Shown here: in pieces, positions 1 to 12,568 of the stretch
How the letters are laid out: each line of letters opens with the position of its first letter
Numbering within the stretch: position 1 is the first letter of the stretch
From: Actinomyces lilanjuaniae
Lineage (GTDB): Bacteria > Actinomycetota > Actinomycetes > Actinomycetales > Actinomycetaceae
Direction of reading: 5' to 3'
DNA length: 64,000 bases
NCBI RefSeq assembly: GCF_003606385.1
Contig: NZ_CP032514.1
Coordinates: 1 to 64,000, forward strand
Made by a program: the position numbers and the translations under genes
Notes under the pieces: model-generated
Told to the model about the DNA's origin: nothing
The model's database searches: none
What the model saw: only the letters and a program-made list of their open reading frames with translations

Positions 1-1701
1 GTGCCCGATACAGCCAACACCCAGTGGCTTTCCGCCCTGGAGGTCCTCTCCACCTCAGGGGAGCTGGGGCAAGGCAAGATGTCCATGATCCGTATGACCC
101 ACGTCATCGACGTAGATGGAACCCTAGTCCTTGTCGTTGGGTCCGCCTTCGCTAAGGACGTTGTGGAGCAGTCACGGGCACCGATCGCTGCTGCAGTCGC
201 TCAGGTGTGGGGCCATCCTGTGCCTATTGAAGTGACTGTCGACACATCTTCGGAAGGGACTCGCCTTGGCAGACCTAACTCCCCCAGGTCCCAAGAACCG
301 ATGAACCTCGCCACAGCTCACCTTAGTCATGACACCACTCCAGGTCACGTCGAGATGCCTACGTACGCCGCTAACCGCACCGAGCACCCGGCCAACGGTA
401 CTGACATCTACTCGGAGGCCCCGGCTGCCCGGGGATACGCTGTAACAACTGGCACGGCACCTACCTCCATCGGGAGCGGGTCCCCTCTCGGTACGGACCG
501 TCGGACTACTACTCAACCTCAGGAGACAGCCTCCTCGTCTGTCACTTCGTCAGCCGCCGAGAGCACTTACCGCTCCACTGCGTCCCTCTCCGCCGTTAAC
601 CAGTCACCCTCCTCCCTACTGACCCCCACTGCCGCAGACGACATCTCCCAACTCAACCCACGCTACACCTTTGACACCTACGTGACGGGTTCCTCCAACC
701 GGTTCGCCCACGCCACTGCTCTCGCTGTGGCCGAAGCACCTGCCCGAGCTTACAATCCTTTATTTATATATGGCGGATCAGGTCTCGGAAAAACACATCT
801 CCTCCATGCAATTGGGCACTACTCGCGAACGCTTAATCCCGGTATCCGTGTCAAGTATGTCAACTCCGAAGTCTTCGTCTCCGACTTCATCGCTTGTGTA
901 CGCGACGGCAATCAAGATGACGGTCGCATGGAAGGCTTCAAGCGGCGCTACCGCGAGGTAGATATCCTCCTCGTCGATGACATCCAGTTCCTCCAAGGAA
1001 AAGAATCCACTTTAGAAGAGTTTTTCCACACCTTCAACTCCCTGCACTCTTCCGGAAAGCAAGTAGTTCTTACCTCTGATCAGCCTCCCAAGGCACTAGG
1101 CGGCCTCGACGAGCGCCTGCGGTCACGCTTCGAATGGGGTCTTCTAGCCGACGTCCAGCCCCCCGACCTGGAGACTCGTATCGCGATACTGTCACGCAAG
1201 GGATCTGCTGAAGGCCTCGACCTGCCGCTGGACGTTCTGGAGTACATCGCTTCGCGTGTCACGACCAACATCCGTGAACTCGAGGGAGCGCTTATCAGAG
1301 TCACCGCTTTCGCTTCCCTCAATAAACAGCCGGTAGACCACACGTTGGCAGAGATGGTTCTCAAGGATCTTATCTCCGACCCCGAGGGCCAGGAAATAAC
1401 CGCCTCACTCATCATGGCGCAGACCTCCGACTACTTCGGTATCACGATCGAGGACCTTTGCTCCGCCAACCGGTCTCGCACAATCGTATCCGCGCGCCAC
1501 ATTGCTATGTATCTATGCCGTGAACTCACCGACCTGTCACTGCCCAAGATCGGTCGCGAATTCGGAGGACGCGACCACACCACAGTCATGAGTGCCGACA
1601 AGAAGATCCGCACACTGATGGCTGAGCGTCGCTCCACTTTCAACCAGGTCACAGAGTTGACCAGCCGTATCAAGCAGGCTGCACAGTCCCCACAACACTG
1701 A
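1..1701 (+). CDS. dnaA: Chromosomal replication initiator DnaA
   Basis: DnaA binds DnaA boxes at oriC, opens the duplex and recruits the helicase. The 566-residue product has the family layout. An N-terminal oligomerisation domain (about 1-90) is followed by a long Ser/Thr/Pro-rich linker (about 90-215). The AAA+ core has Walker A GGSGLGKT at 258-265 and a Walker B LLVDD near 325, and a helix-turn-helix domain carries the DnaA signature [12 protein letters not shown] near 518. The start is GTG at base 1, so the promoter and ribosome site lie outside the window. The linker is longer than in Escherichia coli, as is usual in high-GC Gram-positives. The oriC spacer and dnaN follow. Identification is certain; only the exact start is unverified. 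Confidence 0.98.
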   Translation: MPDTANTQWLSALEVLSTSGELGQGKMSMIRMTHVIDVDGTLVLVVGSAFAKDVVEQSRAPIAAAVAQVWGHPVPIEVTVDTSSEGTRLGRPNSPRSQEPMNLATAHLSHDTTPGHVEMPTYAANRTEHPANGTDIYSEAPAARGYAVTTGTAPTSIGSGSPLGTDRRTTTQPQETASSSVTSSAAESTYRSTASLSAVNQSPSSLLTPTAADDISQLNPRYTFDTYVTGSSNRFAHATALAVAEAPARAYNPLFIYGGSGLGKTHLLHAIGHYSRTLNPGIRVKYVNSEVFVSDFIACVRDGNQDDGRMEGFKRRYREVDILLVDDIQFLQGKESTLEEFFHTFNSLHSSGKQVVLTSDQPPKALGGLDERLRSRFEWGLLADVQPPDLETRIAILSRKGSAEGLDLPLDVLEYIASRVTTNIRELEGALIRVTAFASLNKQPVDHTLAEMVLKDLISDPEGQEITASLIMAQTSDYFGITIEDLCSANRSRTIVSARHIAMYLCRELTDLSLPKIGREFGGRDHTTVMSADKKIRTLMAERRSTFNQVTELTSRIKQAAQSPQH

Positions 1702-2319
1702 CCAACCCCGCCTGGGAACCTGACGCTGGAGCTCTGGGGACCTCCTCCGCGCGGCCGTAGTCCCCTACAAACTCCGTATGCCGGGCCACCATGGTGACCC
1801 AGATGGTGCGACCACCGCCAGTACGACCCGTGTGGATACTTCTGTGGAGAGTAGGTGGATGACAACCTGACACAGTGTGGAGACCCAGAGGCTACATGTG
1901 GAAACACATTGCTGTAAGTTCCCTGTCTCCACCGCTCCTACTGTCCGATCACCAGAACCACTCCTTTGTGGTTCCACAGAGGTCACCGCGCGGTTCCCGC
2001 CTAAGAGCCAGTTCTCCCCAGGATTCACATGTGCTACTACACCTACAGAACAGGAACTTCTTACATGAACGGCACAGCGCAGCCATCGAGGCTCCCTCAG
2101 CGCCCTGGACCTGCCTGGGAACCCTCACGGCCGACTCATGCCGAGGCTGCTGTACCAGGTATGGTCGGGGGCGAGGCTGTCAGACTAGTGTTGGGGTGAC
2201 GTCTAGACTCCTCCGTACGGATCGGTCACGGACCAGCCGTGCCAACGATCCCGCTCCGCTCCACAGCCAGGGACCTGCTGGAGCCAGGGACCAGGAACAT
2301 CGACAGGAAGGCACCTACC
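1702..2319. other. oriC: dnaA-dnaN spacer with DnaA-box-like sites
   Basis: This 618-base gene-free stretch lies between dnaA and dnaN, the usual position of the actinobacterial origin. Same-orientation DnaA-box-like 9-mers are seen at 1831-1839 (TGTGGATAC, one mismatch to the consensus complement), 1843-1851, 1876-1884 (TGTGGAGAC) and 1897-1905 (TGTGGAAAC). A small palindrome, TGTGG-TT-CCACA, lies at 1967-1978. No long AT-rich unwinding element is obvious. Open frames crossing it look like chance. The ribosome site AGGAAGG of dnaN is at 2305-2311. Confidence 0.85.
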
Positions 2320-3450
2320 GTGAAACTCAGGGTTGATCGTGACGTCCTCGCTGAGGCTGTGACCTGGACCGCTCGTTCCGTCCCGACCCGGCCTCCGGTA
2401 CCGGTCCTGGCGGGGGTACGCCTGGAAGCCATAGGAGCGACCTTGGTTCTGGCGTCCTTTGACTATGAGGTGTCAGCACGTAGCGAGGTCGCTGCCGAGG
2501 TAGAAGAGGAGGGCGTTGTCCTGGTGTCGGGAAGGCTGCTTGCCGACATCGCCAAGTCTCTGCCCAACAAGCCTGTAGAACTTGAAGTCGAAGGAACTAA
2601 AGTCACTGTCACCTGTGGGTCGTCCCGCTTCTCCCTGGCTGCCATGGCGGCAGACGACTACCCTGTCTTGCCCACCATGCCCGCCGTGGCGGGGACAGTA
2701 GACGCTCATGACCTGGCTCGGGCGGTGGCCCAGGTCTCTGCTGCCGCGTCACGCGACGACACTCTTCCTCTGCTCACCAGCGTACAGATAGAAGTTAAGG
2801 GCGAGTCGCTGGTCCTGATGGCCACTGATCGTTACAGGCTTGCGGTACGTGAGATGACATGGAATCCGTCGCACGTAGAGATCGCCACGACAGCGTTGCT
2901 CAAGGCCCGAACCTTGTCTGACGTCGCCAAGTCCCTGACCTCCTCGGGTGAGATCACCCTTGCCCTCTCGGACGACAGCACCTCGTCCGGACGCATCGGG
3001 TTCGAGGCTGGCGGTCGACGAACTACCTCCTTGCTTACCGATGGCGACTACCCGCCGGTGCGTCGGCTGTTCCCGGAGACAACGACCATCCATGCTACCG
3101 TCGGAACCGAGGAACTCATGGCTGCGGTTCGGCGCGTAAGCTTGGTCGCTGAGCGCTCCACACCTGTCCACATGACTTTCACCCAGGGTACTCTCTCCCT
3201 TGATGCAGGCCAGAGTGACGACGCGCAAGCCTCCGAGCAACTTGTGTCCCACCTTGAGGGCGACGATATTACGACTGCCTTCAACCCCGCTTTTCTGCTA
3301 GACGGCTTAGGTGCGCTGGAGCATCCTTATGTCAGACTTGACTTCACGCACTCTTCCAAACCCGCGGTACTTACCGGCGTGGACTCTATCGGTGGTGACG
3401 AGGATCCCGGCTTCCGCTATCTCATCATGCCGATTCGGTTCGGTGCCTGA
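2320..3450 (+). CDS. dnaN: DNA polymerase III beta subunit (sliding clamp)
   Basis: The beta clamp encircles DNA and tethers the replicative polymerase. The 376-residue product has the three-fold clamp repeat and the family start KLRVDRDVLAEAV. The C-terminal motif YLIMPIRF (Met-Pro-Ile/Val-Arg) lines the partner-binding pocket. An in-frame GTG lies further upstream at 2239, but the GTG at 2320 is preceded by AGGAAGG eight bases away and matches family N-termini, so it is preferred. recF starts 16 bases after the stop, which suggests co-transcription. Confidence 0.96.
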   Translation: MKLRVDRDVLAEAVTWTARSVPTRPPVPVLAGVRLEAIGATLVLASFDYEVSARSEVAAEVEEEGVVLVSGRLLADIAKSLPNKPVELEVEGTKVTVTCGSSRFSLAAMAADDYPVLPTMPAVAGTVDAHDLARAVAQVSAAASRDDTLPLLTSVQIEVKGESLVLMATDRYRLAVREMTWNPSHVEIATTALLKARTLSDVAKSLTSSGEITLALSDDSTSSGRIGFEAGGRRTTSLLTDGDYPPVRRLFPETTTIHATVGTEELMAAVRRVSLVAERSTPVHMTFTQGTLSLDAGQSDDAQASEQLVSHLEGDDITTAFNPAFLLDGLGALEHPYVRLDFTHSSKPAVLTGVDSIGGDEDPGFRYLIMPIRFGA

Positions 3451-3466
3451 CTACTTCAGCAACAAC

Positions 3467-4684
3467 GTGTACCTCTCTGACCTTTCCTTGGACAACTTCC
3501 GTTCCTACAAGGACTTGGTTCTCTCCCTGTCCCCCGGGCCCACCGCTTTCGTAGGCCCCAACGGCCAGGGGAAGACCAACCTGGTAGAGGCTGTTGCCTA
3601 TATGGCGACGCTCTCGTCGCACCGAGTTGGTGCGGACACGGCTCTGGTACGCCGTGCCCCTCCTGGTTCTTCCCAGCCTCAGGGAGCCGTCTTGAGAGCA
3701 AAGGTGGTGCATACAGATCGTCCCACTGTCCTGGAGATCGAGATCATTGCGGGGAAAGCTAACAGGGCTAGGATTAATCGTGGAAACTGCCGTCCTCGTG
3801 ACCTGCTGGGAATCCTGCGCGCCGTCGTCTTTGCTCCGGAGGATCTTGCCGTGGTGCGTGAAGAACCCGGGCTGCGTCGCCGCCTCCTGGACGACTTGGC
3901 AGTTGCACTGCGACCGGGGCTGGCAAGTGTGCTCGCCGAGCACTCCAAGATCCTCGCTCAGCGAGCTAGCCTTCTGAAGTCGGCGCGTGCCGCACGGTCG
4001 AGTGCGACCGGCACCAGATCGGTGATCTCCACCTTGGAGGTCTGGGACGCCCAGCTTGCTGATGTCGCCTCCCGTCTTATCGCGGCCAGGATTGAGGTGC
4101 TACGCCGGTTGCGTCCCTGGGTGGAGTCCTCCTATGAGACTGTCTCCGTAGGACGGTCTTCCGTCCATGCTGCCTATCGATCTAGCCTGGACGCCCATGA
4201 AAGGACCGGAGATCCTGACCCACAGCGCAAGGAGACCTGGCACGAGACGGAGGAGGCGCTTCGGGACCCGGCCGCGGTCGCGGTGCGGCTGAGGACGGCG
4301 ATGGCTCAGCTTCACGAGCGGGAGATTGACAGGGGAGCAAACCTTGTTGGCGCGCACCGTGACGACCTTAGTCTGTTCCTAGGGGGGCTGCCAGCTAGAG
4401 GGTTTGCTTCTCACGGGGAGCAGTGGTCCCTCGCCTTGGCCCTGCGTCTGGCTTCTTACGAGATGCTGCGGCACAGCGCCGACACCTATGGTGGTGATTC
4501 CGAGCCCGTCCTCATCCTTGATGATGTATTCGCCTCACTGGACCAGCAGCGGCGTCGTGCCCTGGCTAAGATGGTCGCGAATGCCCAGCAAGTGTTGCTG
4601 ACAGCGGCGGTGGACGCTGACGTTCCTGCAGAGTTGAACGGAGCACGCTTTCATGTTCTGGGAGGGAAGGTGACCAATGACTGA
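3467..4684 (+). CDS. recF: DNA replication and repair ATPase RecF
   Basis: RecF is an SMC-like ATPase that helps load RecA at single-strand gaps. The 405-residue product begins VYLSDLSLDNFRSYKDL, the conserved RecF N-terminus. Walker A is GPNGQGKTN near residues 29-37. The ABC-type signature/Walker B region (LILDDVFASLD) lies near 348-358. An open frame extends upstream inside dnaN, but the GTG at 3467 fits the family start and the 16-base gap to dnaN. Its stop overlaps the start of the next gene in ATGACTGA, indicating translational coupling. Confidence 0.95.
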   Translation: MYLSDLSLDNFRSYKDLVLSLSPGPTAFVGPNGQGKTNLVEAVAYMATLSSHRVGADTALVRRAPPGSSQPQGAVLRAKVVHTDRPTVLEIEIIAGKANRARINRGNCRPRDLLGILRAVVFAPEDLAVVREEPGLRRRLLDDLAVALRPGLASVLAEHSKILAQRASLLKSARAARSSATGTRSVISTLEVWDAQLADVASRLIAARIEVLRRLRPWVESSYETVSVGRSSVHAAYRSSLDAHERTGDPDPQRKETWHETEEALRDPAAVAVRLRTAMAQLHEREIDRGANLVGAHRDDLSLFLGGLPARGFASHGEQWSLALALRLASYEMLRHSADTYGGDSEPVLILDDVFASLDQQRRRALAKMVANAQQVLLTAAVDADVPAELNGARFHVLGGKVTND

Positions 4685-5357
4685 GCAGGGACCTGGTTCT
4701 CCCCAGCAGCCTAGTCGCGACAGTCAGGAGCCGGTTGACGTCCTTGCCCAACGTGCCCTGGTACGTCAGCGGCGCCGTGCCTGGGAGTCGGGAGAGACGC
4801 AGGCTCCTGGGTGGATTACAGACCATGAGAAGAAGGTGGCGCCATGGGACCTTCGACGTGAACGTGATCGTGCCCTGCAACTGGATGAGGACCCGGATGA
4901 GCGTGGACCTGGACTGGCGCGCGGACGGGACAGGCCTGGTCCCACTCCCTACGACCCTCGCACGGGCCGTGAGGAGTTGCATCGTATTGTCACGGGCCAT
5001 GGCTGGGTAGACAGGCTTGCTGTGGCTTGGACCGTGTCTCAATGGTCCGGTATCGTGGGGGAGCAGGTTGCCCAGCACTGTACCGTAGAATCCTTTAACG
5101 CCGATCAGGTTACCGTGCGCGCCTCATCCTCTAGCTGGGCCCAGCAGTTGCGGCTGCTTCAGCCTACTATCGAGGCGCGTGTCGCCGAGACGATGAAGTC
5201 GGCGCCCGCGGGCACGATGGATGTAAGGAGCCATCCAGGGCAGACCCGCCCCCGTCCTCCTGTGACGCTAAGGATTCTCGGGCCCGCGGCACCGAGTTGG
5301 CGACATCGCGGAGTGGGGCTGCACGGAGCGCGTGGTCCTCGCGACACCTACGGGTAA
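4677..5357 (+). CDS. dciA: DUF721 (DciA-type) helicase-loading protein
   Basis: The 226-residue product is the DUF721/DciA protein found between recF and gyrB in most actinobacteria. DciA is known from mycobacterial work to interact with DnaB and to be needed for replication initiation. The N-terminal 100 residues are charged and low in complexity. The conserved domain follows (WSGIVGEQVAQHC near 121-133, and a beta-alpha segment ending VTLRILGP). The C-terminal ARGPRDTYG tail is typical of actinobacterial members. Its ATG overlaps the recF stop by eight bases. The function is assigned by family and position. Confidence 0.9.
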   Translation: MTEQGPGSPQQPSRDSQEPVDVLAQRALVRQRRRAWESGETQAPGWITDHEKKVAPWDLRRERDRALQLDEDPDERGPGLARGRDRPGPTPYDPRTGREELHRIVTGHGWVDRLAVAWTVSQWSGIVGEQVAQHCTVESFNADQVTVRASSSSWAQQLRLLQPTIEARVAETMKSAPAGTMDVRSHPGQTRPRPPVTLRILGPAAPSWRHRGVGLHGARGPRDTYG

Positions 5358-5591
5358 CTTTCTTGTAACTGAGGTGACCACAGGCACGTCTGTGAGGGGC
5401 TCGTGCTCGCCGGGACATGTGCCCTCCTGGGCTAGAATGCCTCTGAGCGCCCACGGTGCGCCCATGACCGTCCAGATGACAAGCACCTCTTGTAGCGCGG
5501 TGTCCAGACCAGGATCGGCCCAAGGAGGGAGCGGGACGGAGACATTCGGACCACCCAGGTCCCTTTTGCGCACAGAACGAGGAGCAACTGA

Positions 5592-7673
<2,082 letters not shown>

Positions 7674-7790
7674 GCACCCTGGTGCTCATGGCCTGCTGGC
7701 TGGTCCTGGGCCGGGGCCGTCTCGTGCCCCTGGTTGTCCAGGTGCCAGATGGATCAGGTGGATACCGAAACACAAGACCGAAGGAAACCC

Positions 7791-10475
7791 GTGAGCGACG
7801 AGAACACCACCAGCATCGACGGTACCGAGGAGACGGATCGGGACCGTATCCAGCCGGTCGACCTGCAGATGGAGATGCAGCGCTCCTACCTTGACTACGC
7901 CATGAGCGTCATTGTCGGACGGGCGCTGCCGGACGTGCGTGACGGACTCAAGCCCGTGCACAGGCGTGTCCTCTACGCTATGTACGACGGCGGGTATCGG
8001 CCCACCTCATCCTTCTCCAAGTCCTCCCGCGTGGTGGGTGAAGTGATGGGAAACTATCACCCCCACGGTGACGGTGCCATCTATGACGCCTTGGCTCGTC
8101 TGGTGCAGTGGTGGTCTCTACGCTATCCTCTGGTAGCCGGCCAGGGTAATTTCGGTACTCCTGGGAACTTGGGACCGGCCGCGCCTCGCTATACCGAGTG
8201 CAAGATGGCTCCTCTGGCCATGGAGATGGTCCGAGACATTGATGAGGAGAGCGTCGACTTCCAGGACAACTACGACGGGCGTAATCAGGAGCCGGCGATT
8301 CTTCCTTCACGGTTCCCCAATCTGTTGGTTAACGGATCTGAGGGGATCGCGGTGGGTATGGCCACCCGTATCCCTCCGCACAACCTGCGTGAGGTCGCCA
8401 GTGGTGTCCAGTGGTTCCTCTCCCATCCTGAAGCGTCCCGCGAAGAGCTTCTTGAGGCCCTCATCGCCCGGATTCCTGGCCCTGACTTTCCCACTGGTGC
8501 CACGATCCTGGGACGTCGCGGCATTGAGGACGCCTACCGTACCGGTCGCGGCTCGATCACCCAGCGTGCAGTGGTGGAGGTTGAGGAGATCCAGGGACGC
8601 CAGTGCCTTGTGGTCACTGAGTTGCCCTATCAAGTCAATCCTGACAACCTGGCCGACAAGATCGCCCAGCTGGTGCGTGAGGGCCAGGTTCAAGGAATTG
8701 CCGACATTCGTGATGAGACCTCGGGACGTACCGGCCAGAGGCTGGTGATCGTCCTCAAGCGCGATGCTGTCGCCAAGGTGGTACTCAACAACCTCTATAA
8801 GCGGACTCAGCTGCAGGACAACTTCGCCGCAAACATGCTGGCCCTGGTTGATGGTGTGCCGCGCACTCTGAGCCTGGACGGGTTTGTGCGTCACTGGGTC
8901 TCCCACCAGATTGACGTCATTGTGCGGCGGTCACGCTTCCGACTGCGCAGGGCGGAGGAGAGGCTGCATATCCTGCGCGGTCTTTTGGCTGCCATTGACG
9001 CCCTGGACGCGGTGATCGCTCTTATCCGTAGATCGCCCACCACCGAGGAGGCCAGGAGCGGACTCATGGAGCTGCTGGGAGTTGACGAGGCCCAGGCTGA
9101 AGCTATTCTCTCCCTCCAGTTGCGTCGTCTGGCTGCTCTGGAACGCCTGAAGATCCAGCAGGAGTCTGACGACCTTACCACCCGGGTAGCTGATCTGCGT
9201 GACATTATTGCCAGTCCTGACCGTCAGCGCGGTATCGTCTCCTCCGAGTTGGCTGAGATCGTGGACAAGTATGGAGACGAGCGGCGTACGACGATCGTGC
9301 CTTTCGATGGCGAGATGAGTCTGGAGGACCTCATCCCCGAGGAGGACGTGGTTGTGACGATTACTCGTTCCGGTTACGCCAAGCGGACCCGTACTGACGC
9401 CTACCGGTCTCAGCACCGGGGAGGTAAGGGCGTCAGGGGCGCGGTCCTTCGGGAGGACGACGTGGTCAGCCACTTCTTCGTCACCACGACTCACCGCTGG
9501 TTGCTTTTTTTCACCAACCTGGGGCGAGTCTATCGGGCCAAGGGCTATGAGCTCCCTGAGGGAGGCCGTGACTCCAGGGGCCAGCACGTGGCAAACCTCC
9601 TCGCCTTCCAGCCCGGGGAGGAGATCGCCCAGGTCATGGAGCTCACGGACTACGAGCAGGCGGACTATCTTGTGCTCGCTACGCGCCGGGGTCTGGTGAA
9701 GAAGACCAGGCTGCAAGAGTACAATTCTAACCGCTCTGGAGGGGTTATCGCCATCAACCTGCGACAGGACGAGGAGGGAAGAGCCGACGAGCTGGTCTCT
9801 GCGCGCCTGGTCTCCGAGGGCCAGGACCTGCTGCTGGTCTCCCACCACGGTCAGTCGCTTCGCTTTCAGGCGGACGATGCCACGCTACGGCCGACCGGAC
9901 GTGCAACGAGTGGCGTGACCGGTATGCGCTTCCGGCCGGGTGACTCGCTGCTCGCCATGGATGTCATTGACCCCTCCTGGAGGGACGCGGATCTGTTCGT
10001 GGTGACTGAGGGAGGGTACGCTAAGCGCACCAACGTGGCTGACTACCCTGTCAAGGGGCGGGGCGGCCTCGGGGTCAAGGTAGCCAACCTAGTGGAGGAG
10101 CGTGGCGAGCTGGTGGGGGCGCTGACGACCGCGCCCAGTGACGAGGTCATGTGCATCATGGCGTCCGGGAAGGTTGTGCGCTCTGCCGTCTGCGAGGTCT
10201 CAGTCACCGGAAGGACGACACAAGGTGTGACTTTTGCCAAGCCTGATGAGGGTGACCGCATCATCGCGGTGGCTCGTAACGCTGAACGGGACCTTGACAG
10301 CCCGGAGGTGTCTGGGAAGGAGCCACAGGAAGACGCAGCCGAAGACCAGGTGAAGCAGCCTGACACGGCGCTTCTTGGCGTGGTAGCAAGTCAGGATACC
10401 CAGACAGTCACGGATGCGAGCACCACGGGTGAGGCGGTAGCGTTGCCTGATGAGGAGAGCGAGGTAGAGGCATGA
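7791..10475 (+). CDS. gyrA: DNA gyrase subunit A
   Basis: GyrA is the DNA breakage-reunion subunit. The 894-residue product has the winged-helix/tower region with catalytic Tyr134 in AAPRYTE, the quinolone-resistance segment [11 protein letters not shown] around 91-100, and the six-bladed beta-pinwheel with a GyrA-box-like segment ([10 protein letters not shown]). An acidic tail of about 60 residues follows the last blade. The GTG at 7791 is chosen because AAGGA lies five bases upstream; in-frame alternatives lie at 7734 and 7749. The residue equivalent to E. coli Ser83 is Gly95, discussed in the findings. The stop overlaps the next gene by four bases. Confidence 0.96.
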   Translation: MSDENTTSIDGTEETDRDRIQPVDLQMEMQRSYLDYAMSVIVGRALPDVRDGLKPVHRRVLYAMYDGGYRPTSSFSKSSRVVGEVMGNYHPHGDGAIYDALARLVQWWSLRYPLVAGQGNFGTPGNLGPAAPRYTECKMAPLAMEMVRDIDEESVDFQDNYDGRNQEPAILPSRFPNLLVNGSEGIAVGMATRIPPHNLREVASGVQWFLSHPEASREELLEALIARIPGPDFPTGATILGRRGIEDAYRTGRGSITQRAVVEVEEIQGRQCLVVTELPYQVNPDNLADKIAQLVREGQVQGIADIRDETSGRTGQRLVIVLKRDAVAKVVLNNLYKRTQLQDNFAANMLALVDGVPRTLSLDGFVRHWVSHQIDVIVRRSRFRLRRAEERLHILRGLLAAIDALDAVIALIRRSPTTEEARSGLMELLGVDEAQAEAILSLQLRRLAALERLKIQQESDDLTTRVADLRDIIASPDRQRGIVSSELAEIVDKYGDERRTTIVPFDGEMSLEDLIPEEDVVVTITRSGYAKRTRTDAYRSQHRGGKGVRGAVLREDDVVSHFFVTTTHRWLLFFTNLGRVYRAKGYELPEGGRDSRGQHVANLLAFQPGEEIAQVMELTDYEQADYLVLATRRGLVKKTRLQEYNSNRSGGVIAINLRQDEEGRADELVSARLVSEGQDLLLVSHHGQSLRFQADDATLRPTGRATSGVTGMRFRPGDSLLAMDVIDPSWRDADLFVVTEGGYAKRTNVADYPVKGRGGLGVKVANLVEERGELVGALTTAPSDEVMCIMASGKVVRSAVCEVSVTGRTTQGVTFAKPDEGDRIIAVARNAERDLDSPEVSGKEPQEDAAEDQVKQPDTALLGVVASQDTQTVTDASTTGEAVALPDEESEVEA

Positions 10476-10969
10476 GCCAGCCGATATCCATTCCGCCTGG
10501 TGGCGGGCCGCCCCAGCCTGTGGGAGACGCTGTGTCCGTTGTGGAGGCGACGACCTCCGGGTCGAACACGGAAGAGAAAAAGTCTAAGAAGAAGATCGTC
10601 GGTCCACGGCGGGTGCGGCTTGCACTCACCCGAATCGACCCGTGGTCGGTGATGAAGGCCTCCTTCCTGCTAAGCTTTGCTGCGGGGGTCATGGTCATTG
10701 TGGCTACTGCTTTTACCTGGCTGATGCTCGACGCAATGCAGGTCTTCTCCACGATTGAGGACCTGGCCAGGACAGTCGCAGGCGAGGACTCTAACGCCTT
10801 CACCGCCCTCATGACCTATCTACAGCTGCCACGTGCCCTTGCGATGGCAACGATCGTTGCAGTTGTCAATATGATTCTCATCACTGCTTTAGCAACGGTG
10901 GGCGCTTTCCTGTACAACATCACTGCAACCTTGGTCGGTGGGATTCATCTCACGCTCGCTGACGAGTAA
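10472..10969 (+). CDS. DUF3566 membrane protein
   Basis: The 165-residue product belongs to the DUF3566 family, which sits directly after gyrA in many actinobacteria. The first 45 residues are Pro- and Lys-rich and cytoplasmic in character. The sequence [21 protein letters not shown] leads into a first membrane segment (about 67-88), and a second lies near 127-148. The family's function is not established. The ATG overlaps the gyrA stop (ATGA), so it is probably the last gene of the gyrase transcript. No catalytic motif is seen. Confidence 0.85.
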   Translation: MSQPISIPPGGGPPQPVGDAVSVVEATTSGSNTEEKKSKKKIVGPRRVRLALTRIDPWSVMKASFLLSFAAGVMVIVATAFTWLMLDAMQVFSTIEDLARTVAGEDSNAFTALMTYLQLPRALAMATIVAVVNMILITALATVGAFLYNITATLVGGIHLTLADE

Positions 10970-11018
10970 CTGACTTGGCCGTTCTGGGCCGAGTGAGATA
11001 ACCTCGTTCCAGTGGCAC

Positions 11019-11092
11019 GGGCCTATAGCTCAGTCGGTTAGAGCGCATCCCTGATAAGGATGAGGTCGCTGGTTCGAGTCCAGCTAGGCCCA
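11019..11092 (+). tRNA. tRNA-Ile (anticodon GAT)
   Basis: A complete 74-base cloverleaf. The seven-base acceptor stem GGGCCTA pairs with TAGGCCC. The anticodon loop is CTGATAA with GAT, and the T arm is GCTGG-TTCGAGT-CCAGC. A discriminator A is present; the CCA end is not fully encoded. The position after the gyrase genes is the usual actinobacterial arrangement. Confidence 0.97.
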
Positions 11093-11265
11093 CTTCAGCG
11101 AAGTTGGTAGGGGATCCAAATGTGTAGTCGCGGTTTTGTCCCGATTATGCTTCTCACCGCCTTGGCTACTGGGACCTACGTCTTGTGGTTGAGGTTAGAG
11201 TCGGATTGTCGGCAACGGGCCACCTGGGTGGAGGTAGCTGACCCGCTGGACTGAGGTCCAGTACC

Positions 11266-11338
11266 GGGGCCATGGCGCAATTGGTAGCGCACCTGCTTTG
11301 CAAGCAGGGGGTTACGGGTTCGAGTCCCGTTGGCTCCA
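11266..11338 (+). tRNA. tRNA-Ala (anticodon TGC)
   Basis: A complete 73-base cloverleaf with acceptor stem GGGGCCA/TGGCTCC (one G-T pair), anticodon loop TTTGCAA with TGC, and T arm ACGGG-TTCGAGT-CCCGT. It lies 173 bases after tRNA-Ile on the same strand and may share a transcript with it. Confidence 0.97.
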
Positions 11339-11787
11339 CCTAGCGATGGAAACTGACTCCTCCTCTGGTAGTTCTAGGCGGGGATTACCCTAGAGGCGCT
11401 TGGACCGCGGCCAAGGACAAGGCGTTGGCAAGCCAGCATGGTTGGAGTGCAGGTGGCTGTCTGGGCGCTTCTTATTTAGTTTGGGATCTGTCAGACTCTG
11501 ACGGAGGCTATTTTACCGGGCGCGTGTATTGGAGTCTTACTTAGGCGTTACAACCACCAGGTTGCTGGAGGTCGCAGTCAAGGTCTCCTCAACAGGTGTC
11601 AGGAGTAGTATCCGGGTGCGGCTCCCAGGGAGAGGATGTGCCTGGATTTTCGTTCTCGGCCCGCGTAGAGTGAGGAGCGCTTCACCTTGTCAACCAAGTC
11701 GGCTTACTGTGGCATCCAGGTCTCCTGGCCCAGGCAGCGGACCTGGGTACTCGGGCCGGTGAGCTGAACGGGGAACGGAGACATAGC
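11339..11787. other. Gene-free spacer after tRNA-Ala
   Basis: About 450 bases with no supported gene. A 77-codon open frame at 11529-11762 has no recognisable domain and no good ribosome site. The 3' end must hold the promoter and leader of the DUF364 gene (GGGGAACGGAG precedes its ATG). I see no riboswitch-like fold or repeat. Confidence 0.5.
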
Positions 11788-12549
11788 ATGACTAATCCGT
11801 GGGAGATCTACGACGCTCTCATCGACTGCCTTCCCGCCGACATCCGTGTGACACGCACCGGTCAGGGACCGCGGTGGACCCGTGTGCTTAACTCAGCCGA
11901 ATCGGTGGGGTCAGCCTGGACCATGGATGTACGGAGTCGACCGGCTCTGGTTGAGGACTCCGCACTGATTGGTAAGTCGTTGCGTGACGTTGCCGCACTG
12001 GTGCGTTCCTGGAATCTGGCGGAAGCTAGCGTTGGGTTGGCTGCTGTGAACTCCTGGTACTCCGCACCGGGCACCGCTGAAGGCAACGGCTTTGTCCCTA
12101 CCGGTGAAGGGACTACCTGGAGGCAGGTCTTTGACCCCTTTGCTGCCGATATCGCCGGGAAGAAGGTGGCGGTCGTAGGTCATTTCCCCTTCGCGCAGGC
12201 CGCACTGGCTGGGGCCGCGGAGTACAGCTGCCTGGAACGCGTGCTGCAGCCTGGGGACTATCCGGACAGTGCCTGTGAGTACATCCTGCCTGAGTGTGAT
12301 TATGTGTTCATCTCCTCCTCGAGCTTTGTCAATAAGACGACGCCACGCCTGATCGCCCTGTCTCGGCAGGCCTACACGGTACTTGTGGGTCCTTCCACCC
12401 CCTTGCATCCTGTGCTCCTCGACCACGGGGTGGATACCGTGACCGGCTACGTTTTTTCTCCCGATGTTGCCCAGGCGGACGCCTTTGCCGAACTGGTGCA
12501 GGACAATACTATTGGTTCTGGTTACCGTGTCCACAGGCACCGGGCATAA
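11788..12549 (+). CDS. DUF4213/DUF364 domain protein
   Basis: The 253-residue product matches the two-domain DUF4213-DUF364 family, proposed to bind metals or heterocyclic ligands. An N-terminal enolase-like domain contains GKSLRDVAALVRSWN and the AEASVGLAAVNSWY segment near 75-90. A Rossmann-like domain starts with KKVAVVGHFPF near 130 and continues with a VFISSSSFVNKTTPRL loop. A GGAACGGAG ribosome site lies just upstream. The gene stands alone and is convergent with the aldo/keto reductase, leaving 19 bases between stops. The substrate is unknown. Confidence 0.8.
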   Translation: MTNPWEIYDALIDCLPADIRVTRTGQGPRWTRVLNSAESVGSAWTMDVRSRPALVEDSALIGKSLRDVAALVRSWNLAEASVGLAAVNSWYSAPGTAEGNGFVPTGEGTTWRQVFDPFAADIAGKKVAVVGHFPFAQAALAGAAEYSCLERVLQPGDYPDSACEYILPECDYVFISSSSFVNKTTPRLIALSRQAYTVLVGPSTPLHPVLLDHGVDTVTGYVFSPDVAQADAFAELVQDNTIGSGYRVHRHRA

Positions 12550-12568
12550 CTTGGACGGGCGGTGCGAC

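Noticed and set aside
11529..11762. 77-codon open frame after tRNA-Ala
   Set aside because: No domain, unusual composition and no convincing ribosome site; more likely leader DNA of the next gene.
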